From NCBI GenBank assembly GCA_020466095.1, contig CM035806.1:168236871-168300870 (forward strand): 64,000 bases of DNA, read 5' to 3'. The stretch's first letter is position 1. The number at the start of each line of letters is the position of its first letter. Below, piece by piece: positions 22,148 through 34,943 of this stretch. The translations under genes were made by a program, and so were the position numbers. The notes beneath the pieces are model-generated. The model saw nothing but the letters and a program-made list of their open reading frames with translations. It was not told the DNA's origin and did not search any database. The DNA comes from Chlorops oryzae. Its lineage: Eukaryota > Arthropoda > Insecta > Diptera > Chloropidae.

Positions 22148-23509
22148 GCACACAGAAAGAATTAAATAAATAGATAAATATGAAAAGAATGATAAATAAA
22201 ATCAAATTCTTCATGTCGATCCCGAAGAATTTCGTACCTTTCGAGTTCACCTTCACCTTCACCTCTTTCTGCGCGCGGTCTCCTCCAACAGTGTCTACAC
22301 TGGGAGACAACGCACAATGAAAACGTCATCTAATCGAATTGACAGCGATTAATTGTCCATCACAGTCGGTACAGGTACCGAAGTTTTCACACGATTACAT
22401 TGTAATGGCTCATTATAAAAAATCGTTGGCAATTTTTTATTTCTCCCTTCTTCACCGCCGTTGAAATATGTACGTATTCCAACCTTTTCCTTGACTATCC
22501 TTGATTGAGGTGTTCGATTTGTTTGGCGAACGTCAATGCATCGTTCACTCATATTCTTGTCATTTGACATTTGACGTCACGTCGATAATGAGGTCACGTC
22601 GCTCGATTGCGCTCGAACACCCTTCGGGTACTTATGTCAAATTTTCTTTGATTTAAAAAAATGAACAACAACAACAACAAAAAAAAAGAAAGAAAGAAAA
22701 TCTGTTCCAGTAGATAAGGAAAAGACCTGCTCAATTTCTGTGGAACTAATATGGTGGATGGGGCTTTGAAAATCATATAGACATGAGCAATACAGGGGCG
22801 GCGCGGCGGCAGTTGATGGTCGAGTTGAAGATTAAAATTGCGTGTAAAATTGCATTATTCTTATGCCCTCATTCCAATGGACGGGGCTTGAATATGTTCC
22901 CTTAATGTTCCTGATAAACAAACGAGAACGAAAAAAACACTATGACTTTCCCAGCCATAAAGCTATTTACCTTCAGGATTAAAATTTTCATGGATGATTG
23001 CAGTGTTGGGCCGAGATTTGTTGGGCCAAGATTTGTTGGGCCAAGATTTGTTGGACCGAAGCATTCAGAAAGCCGCTGCTATGGGAAAAAAAATCATCCA
23101 TTTTTCAGGCGTACAATTTTGCCTCCTATAAAGAATTTTGGTCGAATTTTTCTCTCGACGATCTACGATCGACGTTCAAGAAATTTTCTATTCACCCACA
23201 ATGGTTTCGGGCCACCAGAAAAACGCAAATGCGGTACAAACAGCTGAAAAGCGTTAACCCCGCTCTAAGCTATCCAGCTATCCAGCTATCCATATCTGAG
23301 GAACATTAGCTTGTTTGGTTAACTGTGCGTGAAATTAATGATGGATGGACAGAAATGGAAAAAAAGGATACGACACAAAAAAGGATGTGAGCGTTTAATG
23401 TAGATGACGCCACCGGATCGATTCCGCAGCAACCTGCAAAGCGATGAACACATTCACCGCCGAGTACGAAAATGATTAATGGAAGTCGCCGCGAAGATCG
23501 CCACTCTCC

Positions 23510-23541
<32 letters not shown>

Positions 23542-26118
23542 CACGCACACAGCACTCGGCGTAAAATTGACCATGATCTGCATTATTAAATGTAACGAGT
23601 TAAGTGCTCTTTACGCTCTTTGCTCTCTTCCCTGTTCACTGCTTCTTACGTGTCCACATTTTCGGTAGCAGTTGAAAGTCGAAAGTCGAGTCGATGGCAT
23701 GCTCCCAGCTACGAGCGCAAACATGTAATTTATGCATTAGAGCAGGTGCAATACCAACAAGCAAAAACAGTCAATCTTCCATCTATTCGAGCACACATCC
23801 ATCCATCCATCCATCCGTCCATCCGTCCGCCCGTCCGTCCATTCATCCGTCCATTCGTCTATCTGTTCAGTCGACGAAGCGTACATTGCATCACATCGGA
23901 GCATTGAGAAGACACACGGACTATGAGAGAGAGAGAGAGCGAGAGAGAGCGAGAGAGAGAGTGAGCACCCCTTTGGGTTAGGCGCGTTTTAGATTTAAAT
24001 AAATTTCGAAATTTTGATAAACAGCAAAAAATTCCTTCGATAAAAAAAAAACCAAGCAGCCCAATAAGGAGAAAAACGGACAAGAACGAAAGAACGAAGG
24101 GAAGCAAGGCGCAAAAAGGGTTGCCATTCCGTTCCGTTCCGTTCCGTTCCATTTTTATAGGGAGTGCGCATGCGTCGCTTACCCCTTCATCAATTCATCA
24201 AAAATGCACTAACCGCAGCGGCGGCCCAAAGTGACACGTTAAGTCAGCGAGTGAATGAGTTGGAAAAAAAAAACTCTCAGACGCTTAGTCGCGCAGCCGC
24301 ATTGAATCGCTGAAGCTGTTGCGCAGCACCTTTTCTTCGGCACGAAAATTAGAGCTAAAAGGTCAATGTGGAATAAATTTCGTGCCTTGGAGCGCGGCTC
24401 AAATAATAAATGAAGCAGCGAGCACCTAAAAAAAATTCCTTTCTTCCTCTTCCGCTCTCCTTCCTTTTCCAAACCTTTCGTCTCATGAATTTGTTTTTTT
24501 TTTTTTTTTGCTTCCCATCGTAATAACATGTCGCGTAGCTCCTCTTCTTCTCTTACAGTGTCCATGTGAAGAAGATTCCCAAACAATCGTTCGTTCGTTC
24601 GATCGATGGATTGGCGGTTATGGTGAGCAGGTGACTTCTCTGATGATTCCGATCGCGCCTGCATTCAATAGCTTTGAATGGGTTAAAACAAAAAAACAAC
24701 AACGCAGACTATGCCGAAACGATCGATGGGTCGATCGGTCGGTCGGTCAGTCCGATCGATCGGTTGATTGGCAGTGGCACTAATGGGCATCGGCAACAAG
24801 CTCCAACGCTGATAAAGTCCTGCCTAAATGCCGATTGAGTTCTAATAGCCCACCGAATGATAAAAACGGAAAGAAAAAAAATAAATAAAAATAAAAATAA
24901 AAAATGAATAAATAAATAAATACGAAAAAAATGCACCCATATGATGGGGATACATGAACGCTACGATCGGTTGATGTTGAAAAGATTCACCTCGAGGGCA
25001 ATGCTAGCGACTTGAAAGCCGAATCGGTTTTCTCCTGCCATTTGAAAATGGGGCGATTTCCTTCGATATCTTAAATGGCCAATGCTTCCTGCGTAGCGCA
25101 CCGCTAATCATATGCATATTCGATCGCGCAGCCGCACACGCGTCGATCGCTTGACGGCATTAGCGCCTTAAAAAAAAAAAAAAATACTTAATATAAAAAA
25201 AAATTAAAAATAAAAATGAGAGAAGAAACGATCTCGGATCTGCCACCGCTGCTGCCGCTCTAATCAATCGCGTGTTTTAAATAGCTGCGAGATAAATTTG
25301 GAGCACAGACGGACAGGCGGACGGACGGACATGCGCAGCGCATGTGCATGTTCATTTCTAGTCAAAGTGTCAGATTCATTCCCCCGCCCGACAAACTGGC
25401 ATCCGTTATCCGCTTGCCCCTCTAGCCGGTAACCGCTCCCTGTACGCATGTTTGACATACCGGTCGACAGCCATCACCTGTCTGTCTTAGGCCTTGCCTC
25501 GGCTCGAACTAAGGCAGCAAGGCTCAGTTAGGCGCAATATTTCCATTGTTAGTCGCTGCCGTTATGGACTGATCTGAACCGAACTGATGAATCCGAATGG
25601 AGTGCCGTGCCGTGCCGTAGACTGAAGTGGACTGAAGTGGAGCGGAGCAGAGTAGAGTGGAGTAAAGTGAGCACCCATTGATAGAGCACAGTGCGCTCGC
25701 AGAATTGCGTGATTTGAACATTTGTTTCCGGAAACGAATTCTTCCTTTTGCTTTGCTTTTCTCTTCATTGTTTCTTTTCGATTATTTTTTTCGTCTTTTT
25801 TATGAATTAAATAATTCTTCTCTGAACGCTTTCAATTTTCGATGAGTTCGATGTGTTCGTTCAGTTCGCCGATCAGAGCTCAATCACACTAATTACGAAA
25901 GGACTCAATGGGCAATGCCTTTCATAGCATATGTCGACCTCCAGTGATTTCTTAAACAATGATAATAGGGGCCGGATAGATTGATCATGCGACTGATAGT
26001 TCAAAAAATTTTTTAATATCTTCTTTGCTTCTCTGGAAATAATTTTGAAATTTTTTTTTTTCATTTGAACGCAAAGACCAACGACGAACTTCTTGAACGA
26101 CCCACGTAAATATCATAT
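21979..26118. other. Long non-coding stretch rich in microsatellites
   Basis: No gene recognised. Repeats include (CA)n at 22083-22145, a TGGGCCRAGATTTGT repeat (23008-23052), (CA)n at 23510-23545, CATC/CGTC tetranucleotides at 23797-23850, (GA)n at 23925-23961, (GTTCC)n at 24126-24149, GGTC/GATC repeats at 24720-24762, an A-run at 25171 and GCCGT/AGTGG pentamer-like repeats at 25603-25665. The density of simple repeats suggests regulatory or intronic unique DNA of a fly. Confidence 0.55.
22083..22146 (+). repeat. (CA)n microsatellite, about 31 units
   Basis: An essentially uninterrupted CA repeat. It creates false Thr-His and Val-Cys reading frames on the two strands. Confidence 0.97.
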
Positions 26119-26849
26119 TTAAGGGGGTCTTCTCATTGAAAACCCGTTTTTTGGACCCTTTTTAAAAAAATTCTTATTTGAAAACGCAAAGAATAATTGA
26201 AAACTTTTTTTATTTATTGTATTACAAAAGGTTCAAAGTAAATAAAAAAAATTTTTTTTGCCTCGATACGTGGGCTGTTCAAAAAGTAATGAGACTTCAA
26301 AGTTGGTGGTGAAAAAAAAGGTCACGATTCCGGGTCTCCGGAGCGTCCGAAATGAAAAAAAAAACGGGGTTATAATTAGTATAGATGTAATTCTCGGGTG
26401 AACCTCAAGCTTAATTTTGTGATTTTTTTTTTGACAAAATGGCGGCCATTCAAAAAAAAATTTCAATTTCGGCCTTTTTTTTTTGTAGTTTAGTGTAAAA
26501 AAAAAATTAGTAAAAAATTTTTTAAAACTATGGTCGAGGTTCACCCGAGAATGGTGACAATTCTGCGTCGATTCCACTTTGTTTCATGAAAATCGGTTCA
26601 ATTTGAACTGGAGATATCATGGCCGCCAGTTCGAAAGACGTGGTTTCGAGATAAACGCGTTTAAAGTTTGAAGCAACGCAAAAATTACTCGTTTTAGCGC
26701 AGATCTTGCTCGACAAAGAAGGCTATTTCCTCTAAACTATTTCGAATTTCAAAAAATCCTTTGAGGGGCATATTCACAACTACCCAAGCTATAAATAAAT
26801 GCGAAAAAAAAGTCGAAAAAAAAGTTGCTCAATGAGAAGACCCCCTTAA
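26119..26849. mobile_element. TTAA-flanked TIR element, copy 1 (Kolobok or piggyBac type)
   Basis: TTAA (26119-26122 and 26846-26849) flanks inverted ends GGGGGTCTTCTCATTGA (17 bp). TTAA duplication is shared by the piggyBac and Kolobok superfamilies. A G-rich first position favours Kolobok, but this is uncertain. Inside, a second pair of inverted words, TCGGGTGAACCTC and GAGGTTCACCCGA, lies at about 26394-26410 and 26538-26554. No transposase is visible in the 723 bp. An inverted copy lies at 51274-51995. Confidence 0.8.
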
Positions 26850-27844
26850 GCTGTCATTTATACCAATTTGTTTTAAACAGTTGAACGGCTCAAACACTCA
26901 TTTGGAAATTAATAAGAAGCAAATAGATAAATTTCCGGCACTGTCGAAGCCAATGCACCGCATCAGCTCATCACGTAGCACAAGCACCAGCAGCAGTGCC
27001 AACACCAGCACCCACACCGCCTACGAGAACGCAACCTGAGCAGCATAACAGCAGCGCGCAACCGTAATCAATCTTCAACTCGTCTATTTGTCTGCTCCAA
27101 CGTTACGGCGATGCGACAATGCGACGATGCGACGATGCGACAATGCGTGCGAAATCGCAGTCGTAAAATCGTCGCAGCGTCGAACACGTTGCGTCAATAT
27201 TGAACTGTGAGAGCGATTGTCAAACGTGAAATGATGCGGAAAATCGGGTAGCACTCTATGGATGACAAAAGACGATGCCAGTATCACCATGAATCGTCAT
27301 TACCATAATCATCGGGGCCGAATTGTCATCGTAATTGTCATTGTCATTCTAACGCGCAACGGTTGCAATCACCAATGCTATCCAACATTGACATCAATAT
27401 CCGCAACGACAACAACGACGACGACAACATCTCCGGCATTGGTCGATCGTTGCGGCCGCGGCGTGTCTCTTGCCGCCAAAAGGGAACGGCAAAGTGAATA
27501 AACGAAAGTTAAGGTAGACCTTCGAGTTGGGAGCAAAAAGGGACCGAAACATAAAATATTTTGACAAATCGCCACCACTTAATCAAAAACACATCAGAAA
27601 GGATCAATAAAACGTGCGACGTCGATGGTGTTTTGGTGACGGTGGCGGTTGTGGGCGACGAGCTCGAGGGGATGCGATGCGATGCGATGCGACATGACGT
27701 TGGAGACAACTTGTCTTTCTATCTCTTTCGGTTGCTTTGTTGAATATCGCGCATCGGCACTACTGATGATGCCGATAAAATTGTTATGACGATAACGATA
27801 ACGATGACGATGATGACGTTGGTGATGGTGCTGCCAATGCCAGC
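26850..27844. other. Non-coding stretch with GATGC-type repeats
   Basis: Includes CGATG/CGACA pentamer-like repeats (27108-27146), CAACGACGA repeats (27405-27425), GATGC repeats (27672-27692) and ACGATAACGATGACGA repeats (27788-27815). No gene recognised. Confidence 0.5.
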
Positions 27845-28015
27845 CGTCGCACAGTGGGATTTCTCCATACATCGTGCGGCAAAAAAATAGAAGGAATAGT
27901 CCTATCACAATGAAAATTGGTATGCGTAAACTAAAATTTATCGAAATCGGAATCACCCCTTCGGGTACCCCCCATAGACCCCCCACATGCAGTTTTGTAT
28001 GGCAGCTACATCTAA

Positions 28016-28472
28016 TAGGCCGTTTACATATGCCGTTTTATTCGCGTTTTAGCTACTTTGCCCGTTTTATCACTAAAACAACTTAGATTTTCCCCGTTTT
28101 ATCATATAAAACTAAAACGAGAAACTTTCCTGTTTTAATTTAAAACAAGTAGCTAAATAAGATAAATCCTGCTTATAACTGATAAAAATATCGAAATCTG
28201 AGTGTCATCACTATAAAAATGGAAAACATATGGTCATTGAAATTTCTAATTTAAAAATTGTGAGGATAATTCCACAACCAATGTAGAAAACGAACGCAAT
28301 TTCAATAAACGCTTCTTTTCTAAATTACAATATTCACTCATATTTCACGTGTTGAACAAACAAAAGCTAAGCACAAAATGACAAAACGACATGCGCATAT
28401 GTAAACACCTCGTTTTGACTTAGTCGTTTTAGCTTAAACGAGTAGCGCTAAAACGTATATGTAAATGCCCTA
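28016..28472. mobile_element. TA-flanked MITE with TTTACATATR ends, copy 1
   Basis: TAGGCCGTTTACATATGCCG at the left and its partner CGTATATGTAAATGCCCTA at the right are inverted ends bounded by TA. Sub-terminal DNA is rich in CGTTTTA/TAAAACG words. At about 453 bp it has no coding capacity. It lies inside the Transib-like element. An inverted copy is at 42418-42875. Confidence 0.75.
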
Positions 28473-29008
28473 TTAATGTTTTGTTTTTGTAGTTTCTTAG
28501 TTAGTTCTTAATTTCTTATAAAAATTGCCATCAGAAATTATAATAAAGCGTTAATGAATACTGATCATCCTTAACATATGCAATGATTTTTTTTCTTCTT
28601 AATATCCAGACATTTCCGCGGTGGTTTTTAACATAAAAATGGACTTTATCGAGACAATCGTAAGTGGGCGGTCAATTTTTTTTTTCATAGATCGTTAGAA
28701 CAGACTCCAGACTTTTATTTTTTTTATCATCTAGAAGACAAAGCACGACAAAGCATATAAAATTTTTGTCCATTGAAAAAAGGAAAGGCGTCATTTTTGG
28801 AGGTAGAATATTTGATAGCCCACCACCTCCTCTTCGATATTCAATAAAATGCCACAATTTTTATTTCCTTTTAAAAATCAAACTGTAAATTTTAATAAAA
28901 AATCACCTTTATAGCAACAATGGTAGATTTAATCCGAAAAAAATGGGAACCAATTTGAAATTTTTTTTTTTTCAATTTTTCGAAGAAAAAAACATTTTCT
29001 ATCTTTAT

Positions 29009-29802
29009 AGTGCATTTCCATATGTTGTTTAACTCGCGTTTAAGCGTTTAGGGCCCTAACGAGGTGTTAAACTCGTGTTTTGTGCCATACAAAAGTTAAA
29101 CGCGATAACGAAGTGTTTATCTCTTAAACACCTCATAAACACTTTCATCGATAGGAAAAAAATCGATTTATCGTATCGGAATTTCATGCATATCTAACTG
29201 TCAAAAGAAAATCAAAACAAAAAACAAAAAAATGTTGCCAAAAGCAAAAATAAAAATTCCTACAAACTACAAAAAATTCCCTAAATTTTTTTACACACGG
29301 AAAAATTCGAAAAAAAATTGTATAATATGCGCAAGGCATAATCTTGTATTGTAATGATTCTTGGTAGAGTATCGATGCTGAACGATAGTTTTTACCAAAA
29401 ATAATAAAATTAAGGTTATGGGCCAATGTCACAGAAATCGATTTTAAAACCGTGTAAAAATTATAATCCTCCTAAATTCTTTCAGATATAGTTTTTTTCT
29501 GGGTTTTCCAGCTTCCAACTCCACCAGACGAGACGATTATTTTTGATCGTTTTTTATTGATCGACAAGAAACTATATTCAAAATATCTCTTAATATTTAA
29601 GAATATACCACAAATTCCCTACATTTTGCCGAATTTAATAATTCTGTCCCTCTATCCCTTCAAGTGATTTCCCTACAAATGGCAACACTGCTTGCAATTG
29701 TAAATAAACAAACAGCTGTGAAACTTAAACACCTCGCTTAAGTGGAAACGCTCGAAGTGTTTAGCTAAACATCTCAGAGTTAAACACCATATTATAAAAA
29801 AA
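29009..29802. mobile_element. Probable second, related MITE inside the Transib-like element
   Basis: ATATGTTGTTTAACTC (29020-29035) and GAGTTAAACACCATAT (29777-29792) are inverted with one mismatch in 16. The left edge (TTTCCATATG, then TCGCGTTTAAGC) aligns with the left edge of the 28016 MITE (TTTACATATG, then TCGCGTTTTAGC). The two therefore look like diverged subfamilies of one type. The exact outer ends are uncertain. Confidence 0.5.
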
Positions 29803-29935
29803 ATTATGTTTTTTGAAAAAACTGTTTTGAATTATTCTTATCTAGAGTTTTCTCTGTTAGATTAAATCATACAAATCATAAAATTAGGATGGTCAAAAAA
29901 TTCTATTTCTGCCGCTGAAATCCCACTGTGCGCCG

Positions 29936-30619
29936 CTTGTCACACATCTTCATTTGTTTTTGGTTGTCATTGATGCTGGAAATGATAATGATAATGATAA
30001 CGATGACGATGACGATGACGATAGCGATAAAGAGGACATCGCTGATATGACGCTAATGGGGCGTATGAGTACGCGTGATTAAGAGCCATCAGTGGCGGCA
30101 GCCATACGATTTATTCGCAGACCCCAAGCACGATTTATTATATATATATATATTCCGAAATGTGTCTAAGTGTGTGTAAATGCATATGTGTGATGTGTAT
30201 GTGTGTTCATATGAAAGAATTTCGTGGTGTTAACAAGCGCTAATAGCTTCACATAACACGCTCATATGTCATATGAGAATCTCGCGCTCTCTCTCTCTCT
30301 CTCTCTTTCTCTCTCTGTCTGTCTGTCTCGTTTGATGCTTCGCAGGACTCCGGATCTGACACTTGTACAAACAGGCATACTCATTAGCTCATATATGCTC
30401 AGTGTGATGAATTGGAAGGCATTTATCAATGCTTTGTATGGGATTCAGCGAATCAAGCGTACCACGTACATACATACATACATACATACAATGTATGGAG
30501 TTCTTCTGTGTGCGTGTGTGTATGTATGTTGAATGTTGGCAGAAAAGATATCGTCATAAATTGATGATTGCCTTTAATGCGTCAATTCAGCGATTTTTCA
30601 ATCGTGCAGTTAATCACTT

Positions 30620-30659
<40 letters not shown>

Positions 30660-32805
30660 AATTCGAGCAAACAAAAGGATCAAAATTGGTCTATTGGACT
30701 GTGTTCTTTCGAACGACTTACGTGGGTCAAATGTCCATTGTGATGGCCTATTGAAGTGGGAATGCTGATAGCTGGAAGACTGAATTTGTGATGGAAACAC
30801 ACTTGTCAAAATATGTTCGGCCGCTCAAACGGTCGGTCGGTCGGTCGGCCGGTCGCGACGTGACATATTCAAGCTCTTGCATGCGCTTATGGAGCACATT
30901 TTGCCTCACGGGCATAATCACTTCATTCGCTTACGCACATGTGCATCGTCACACACACACATCTATATGTGTACGAGTATGTGTGCGTGTATGAGTAACT
31001 GCCGGCTACCCTCTAGCCCCATTCGACGTGGTCTGAACTAATTCTTTGCGAAATTTATTTCATGCTCATGTCAGGCATAAATTCACCACTTCAGCAAATA
31101 AACACAACAACAACAACAACAACAACAAGAGCAGCAATCGCTATTGCACCGCCGAATGTACGAACAAATAATGCAACAACAACAACAACAGCGCGAACTA
31201 TCCTAAGTTGCATACTCGTATGCTTAAGTGCTGGCAGAGTAATTGCCTTGCGGTCTGCGTTTCAGCTCGCGCTTGCATTGTTCAATGAGTTACCCCACCG
31301 CCGCCTCGCTGGCTCGACGAATGGCCCGAGAAGTCTGTATATTCCAGCATATCCGCTGCAACGCACTACGCAATCGCGTCATATACGCGCATCCATATAT
31401 CAAATGCATCTCGCCATCTCTATGCTCTAGCTCTGTGCTCGCTCGATTCGATTCGATTCGACTCGCGCTAGTCGCTGATCCTAAGTGACCACGCGAGTAA
31501 GAGAGCGAGGGAGAAAAAGAGAGAGGGCAATAGAGAGCGAGCGAGAGAGCCATCGGTTTCAGGGCCAGGAAGATAGATCGTTATTGTAAGCCATCATGCC
31601 GCCCATGTGCAATTTGTGAACGAAATTAACCGATAAATTAATTCGCACTGTCGCCACCGCCGCCGCCCCGCCGCCACCCCGCCGCCACACCTCCATAGAG
31701 GTGACGATTGCAGTTTTGCGTGCACGTGGCATTGCTTCCCATACGCCGCGGCCGTTGGATCGGTACGAGAATACGAGTGGCCAAATTGAGACGTCATTGG
31801 AAATGCCCGCGAGTTGTGATCATGAGACACGCGTTAGGATCGTACGATGGAAACGTGTGAATGGACATTCGTTGGATTTCGGGAGACGGTCGCGACGTTC
31901 AGAAAATTTTGAAAACGATGCACATTGATAGCATTCGATCCCAAGCAGCTCTCATTCACAGCTTCCTGTACGATTCGAGTGAATTTCTACTCGCCCAGAT
32001 TTTTTTTTTTTTTATATACATATAAGTATATATATATATATTTTTTTTTTTTTGGGGTTTTTTTTTCCTTTTTCCATCTCGCTTTCTTATCGTCGCAAAT
32101 CCAAGTGCGTCGAGTGGAGTTGTCAAGCGCCAATTCATTCGGGCAAACACACGACGATGCAGCGATCGCGCCCACCCGCGGCGCCGCAAGTATCTATCCC
32201 ATGTCCAGCATCCGTCGCATCTCTGTCGCACTCTCAGTTAAATTGAGTCATAAATTCAGTATTTATCTGCTGAATGTGTAGTTTGTTGACCATCATCACT
32301 CCTTCCAGCAGTCATTCCACTTAGTCCGCCACCCCGTCTTCGTCTTCGTCTTCGTTTTCAGTCATTGTATTGTCGTCTTCATAAATGCTCTTCGATATCT
32401 GAGGTTCTCTTCTCATCTCGAGCTGTTCAATTTGGTAGCGCAAATCTCATTCTATGGATTGCTCTTGTCAAGGCAATTGGGCCAAATTGAACTATCGGCA
32501 CAAGAGTGTTGCGCATGCGCAGCCATAATACCATTGAAAGGGGTCCTCTAATGCAACGCTAACGTTCATTGCAGTCAGGTGCACATACATACCTCAGCAT
32601 ATCTTGTTGTGCTCTTGTAATCGCACAAATACTCTTCAGTTGGTTACGTAGGGATCAATATCATATTGGCATCCACTTTGCAGGAAATGCAATGATATGC
32701 ATTCAGATTCCAGTCTGAGAGAAAAGAAGCATAAATGCAAGAAATTTTCGCCAAGTCTTGTAGCGCGAACGATGCATTGAGATGCTCATTCAAGATTGAG
32801 AGTAT
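29936..32805. other. Non-coding stretch with microsatellites
   Basis: No gene recognised. It has GATAAT/GATGAC hexamer-like repeats at 29979-30028, (TA)n at 30137-30151, (CT)n at 30284-30330, CATA repeats at 30465-30491, a poly-A run of about 27 at 30625-30651, GGTC repeats at 30830-30855, CAA repeats at 31105-31129 and 31170-31192, CGC/CCACC repeats at 31652-31692 and long T-runs at 32000 and 32040. Confidence 0.55.
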
Positions 32806-32837
32806 GATGAGAAGAGGAGGAAGAGAGGAGGAAGAGT

Positions 32838-33010
32838 GAGAGAGAGAGAGGAGAGAGGGAAGAGAGGAAGAGAGAGAGAAGAGAGAGAGAGAGGAGAGAG
32901 AGAGAGGAAAGAAGAGAGGGAAGAGAGAGAGAGAGAGGGAGAGAGGAGAGAGAGAGAGGAGAGAAGAGGAGAGAGGAGAGAGAGAGAGGAAGAGAGAGAA
33001 GGGAGAGAGA

Positions 33011-33043
<33 letters not shown>

Positions 33044-33087
33044 GAGAGGAGAGGGAGAGAGGGAGAGAGGAGAGAGGAGAGAGGGAG

Positions 33088-33127
<40 letters not shown>

Positions 33128-33405
33128 GAGAGAGGAGAGAGGGAGAGAGGGAGAGAGAGAAGAGGGAGAGAGGAGAGAGGGAAGAGGAGAGGAGAGAGGA
33201 GAGAGAGGAGAGAGAGGGAGAGAGAGGAGAGGAGAGAGGGAGAGAGGAGAGGAGAGAGGAGAGAGGAGAGAGGGAGAGAGGGAGAGAGGGAGAGGAGAGA
33301 GGAGGAGGGAGAGAGGAAGAGGAGAGGGAGGAGAGAGGGGAGAGAGAGAGAGGAGAGAGAGAGGAAGAGGAGAGAGGAGAGAGAGGGAAGGGAGGGGGAG
33401 AGAGA
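32838..33405 (+). repeat. Uninterrupted polypurine (GA-rich) tract, 568 nt
   Basis: Every base from 32838 to 33405 is A or G, mostly GAGAGA broken by GGA and GAA steps. It gives long but meaningless Arg/Glu-rich frames on the plus strand and Leu/Ser/Pro-rich frames on the minus strand. Such tracts can form triplex (H-DNA) and contain many GAGAG words, the target of GAGA-type factors in flies. No function is shown here. Confidence 0.97.
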
Positions 33406-34046
33406 CTCCAAATTTAACTGAGTCGAAAGCTTGTAGTTGAGGTGAAAGCTTTTTTTCGGAAATGCATAAATCCTGCGAAGGAATCTATCCGTTTTCAGTG
33501 TATTCGAGATGAGATTCTGAGGGCCGAATGAGAGCGATTGTATGTTTTGAAATCCCCAAAAAAAATCTTGCATTTGAAAGTTGAGGAAGTGAACTTTCAC
33601 CGAGTCAATTAAAAAATTTATTTATTTATTTTTAGACCAATTTTTTGTGTCACCAAATCCATTTAGTGTAATTGCGTGTGACTGAATTTTGGAGTTTTAT
33701 TAATTTTTCTCTTTTTTTTTTTTTTTCTTTTTTTTTGTATTTCGGTTGTGGTTCGCTCGCTTTGGAACGGTCATGAACGGTCAAACCTCTTGAAATTCCA
33801 TGTGACGACATCGAAGGCGATGGTAAAGACGAAGGCGAAGTTGTAAACGGGGACAAAGATGAATATGAACGTTAATAGCGTAATTAGCGCACATCCCACG
33901 AAGCCAAAGTCGAAGTCGAACACGAAACTCGAGAAAATTTCATTGTTTTTTTGTTGTTTGTTTGTTTTAATATTTCGTTTTCGGTGGGTCGGGCCAGGTT
34001 CTTCTACTTTTAGAGAAATCTTTCACTTGATCTTTCTCTCTCTCTC

Positions 34047-34087
<41 letters not shown>

Positions 34088-34837
34088 GCTCTCTTTGGAA
34101 TTATCCAGGCCTGAATGAAATTACCATCTGTCGGATCAATCAAACGGGTGAGCGCACTCACGAGATGCGCGCCTGTCCATATCCATGTCAGCTACACGCA
34201 GAACTCAAAGAGCGAAAGGCCAGAAGATCCATACCATCCACACAATTTGGACAAGAAATTGCCTTTCTATCTATCTGTCTGTCCATCGTTGGACGTCTGT
34301 CTATCTGTCTACTGTTCGTCTTTGCGGCTAATTTCGTTTAATTTGGGTTTATTGTCCCAAAAATTAATTCTAGCCACAGTCACAATTATGCTCTTCTATT
34401 AGTTCCCCGAACGTCTCTCGCCATTGCTTTTAATTTTTCATAATTCGTTAGGCTCACGAAATCTCGAGGCAAGAAACAGCCGCTCAATCTACAAAAAAAA
34501 AAAAGAGAAATAAAAAAAATAAAAATAAAAATTATCCAGTACACTCTATGAAGAAATGACGGAACAGCAAAGGAAGACGATCGCTGGCTCGATCCGCTCG
34601 ATCAGGGTGACTGAATCCGATAATTGCTGTCACAAATTCGACTCACCGCAAACGCAAAACTAAATCAAACTTGGGATCGTTTGGGATTCGAGAGAACGGC
34701 TCTTGCACGGACGCACCCACGCAGAAAGGTGAACATTTAGCAAGAACCTTTCACATCGATCGTTTCGTGTCTGAGGAGATCCACATACACACATGTACAT
34801 ATATCCGCATCCTGTACGTGCGGTTGTGTTTCCCTAA
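33406..34837. other. Non-coding spacer with a short (CT)n block
   Basis: Contains T-runs (33712-33738) and a CT-rich microsatellite at 34032-34084. No gene recognised. Confidence 0.55.
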
Positions 34838-34900
34838 TTACCTCTCTCTCTCACTCTGTGTCTCTCTCATTCTGTCTCTCTTTTACTTTATCTCTCTTTC

Positions 34901-34943
<43 letters not shown>

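Larger units (their letters stand above)
27850..29930. mobile_element. Transib-like non-autonomous element with RAG-signal-like ends
   Basis: CACAGTGGGATTTC at 27850-27863 and its exact complement at 29917-29930 form 14-bp inverted ends. The flanks are CGTCG (27845-27849) and CGCCG (29931-29935), a 4-of-5 match to a 5-bp G+C-rich duplication. That is the signature of Transib, the family related to RAG1/2. The first seven bases equal the RSS heptamer CACAGTG. At the left end an A-rich CAAAAAAAT follows after a 23-bp spacer, as in a 23-RSS. No transposase remains. Two MITEs sit inside it (28016-28472 and about 29009-29802). Confidence 0.75.

Noticed and set aside
32644..33600. A 318-codon Ser/Leu/Pro-rich frame (minus) and a 193-codon Arg/Glu frame (plus)
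   Set aside because: Same artefact in the 32838-33405 purine tract. No domain or non-repetitive core.
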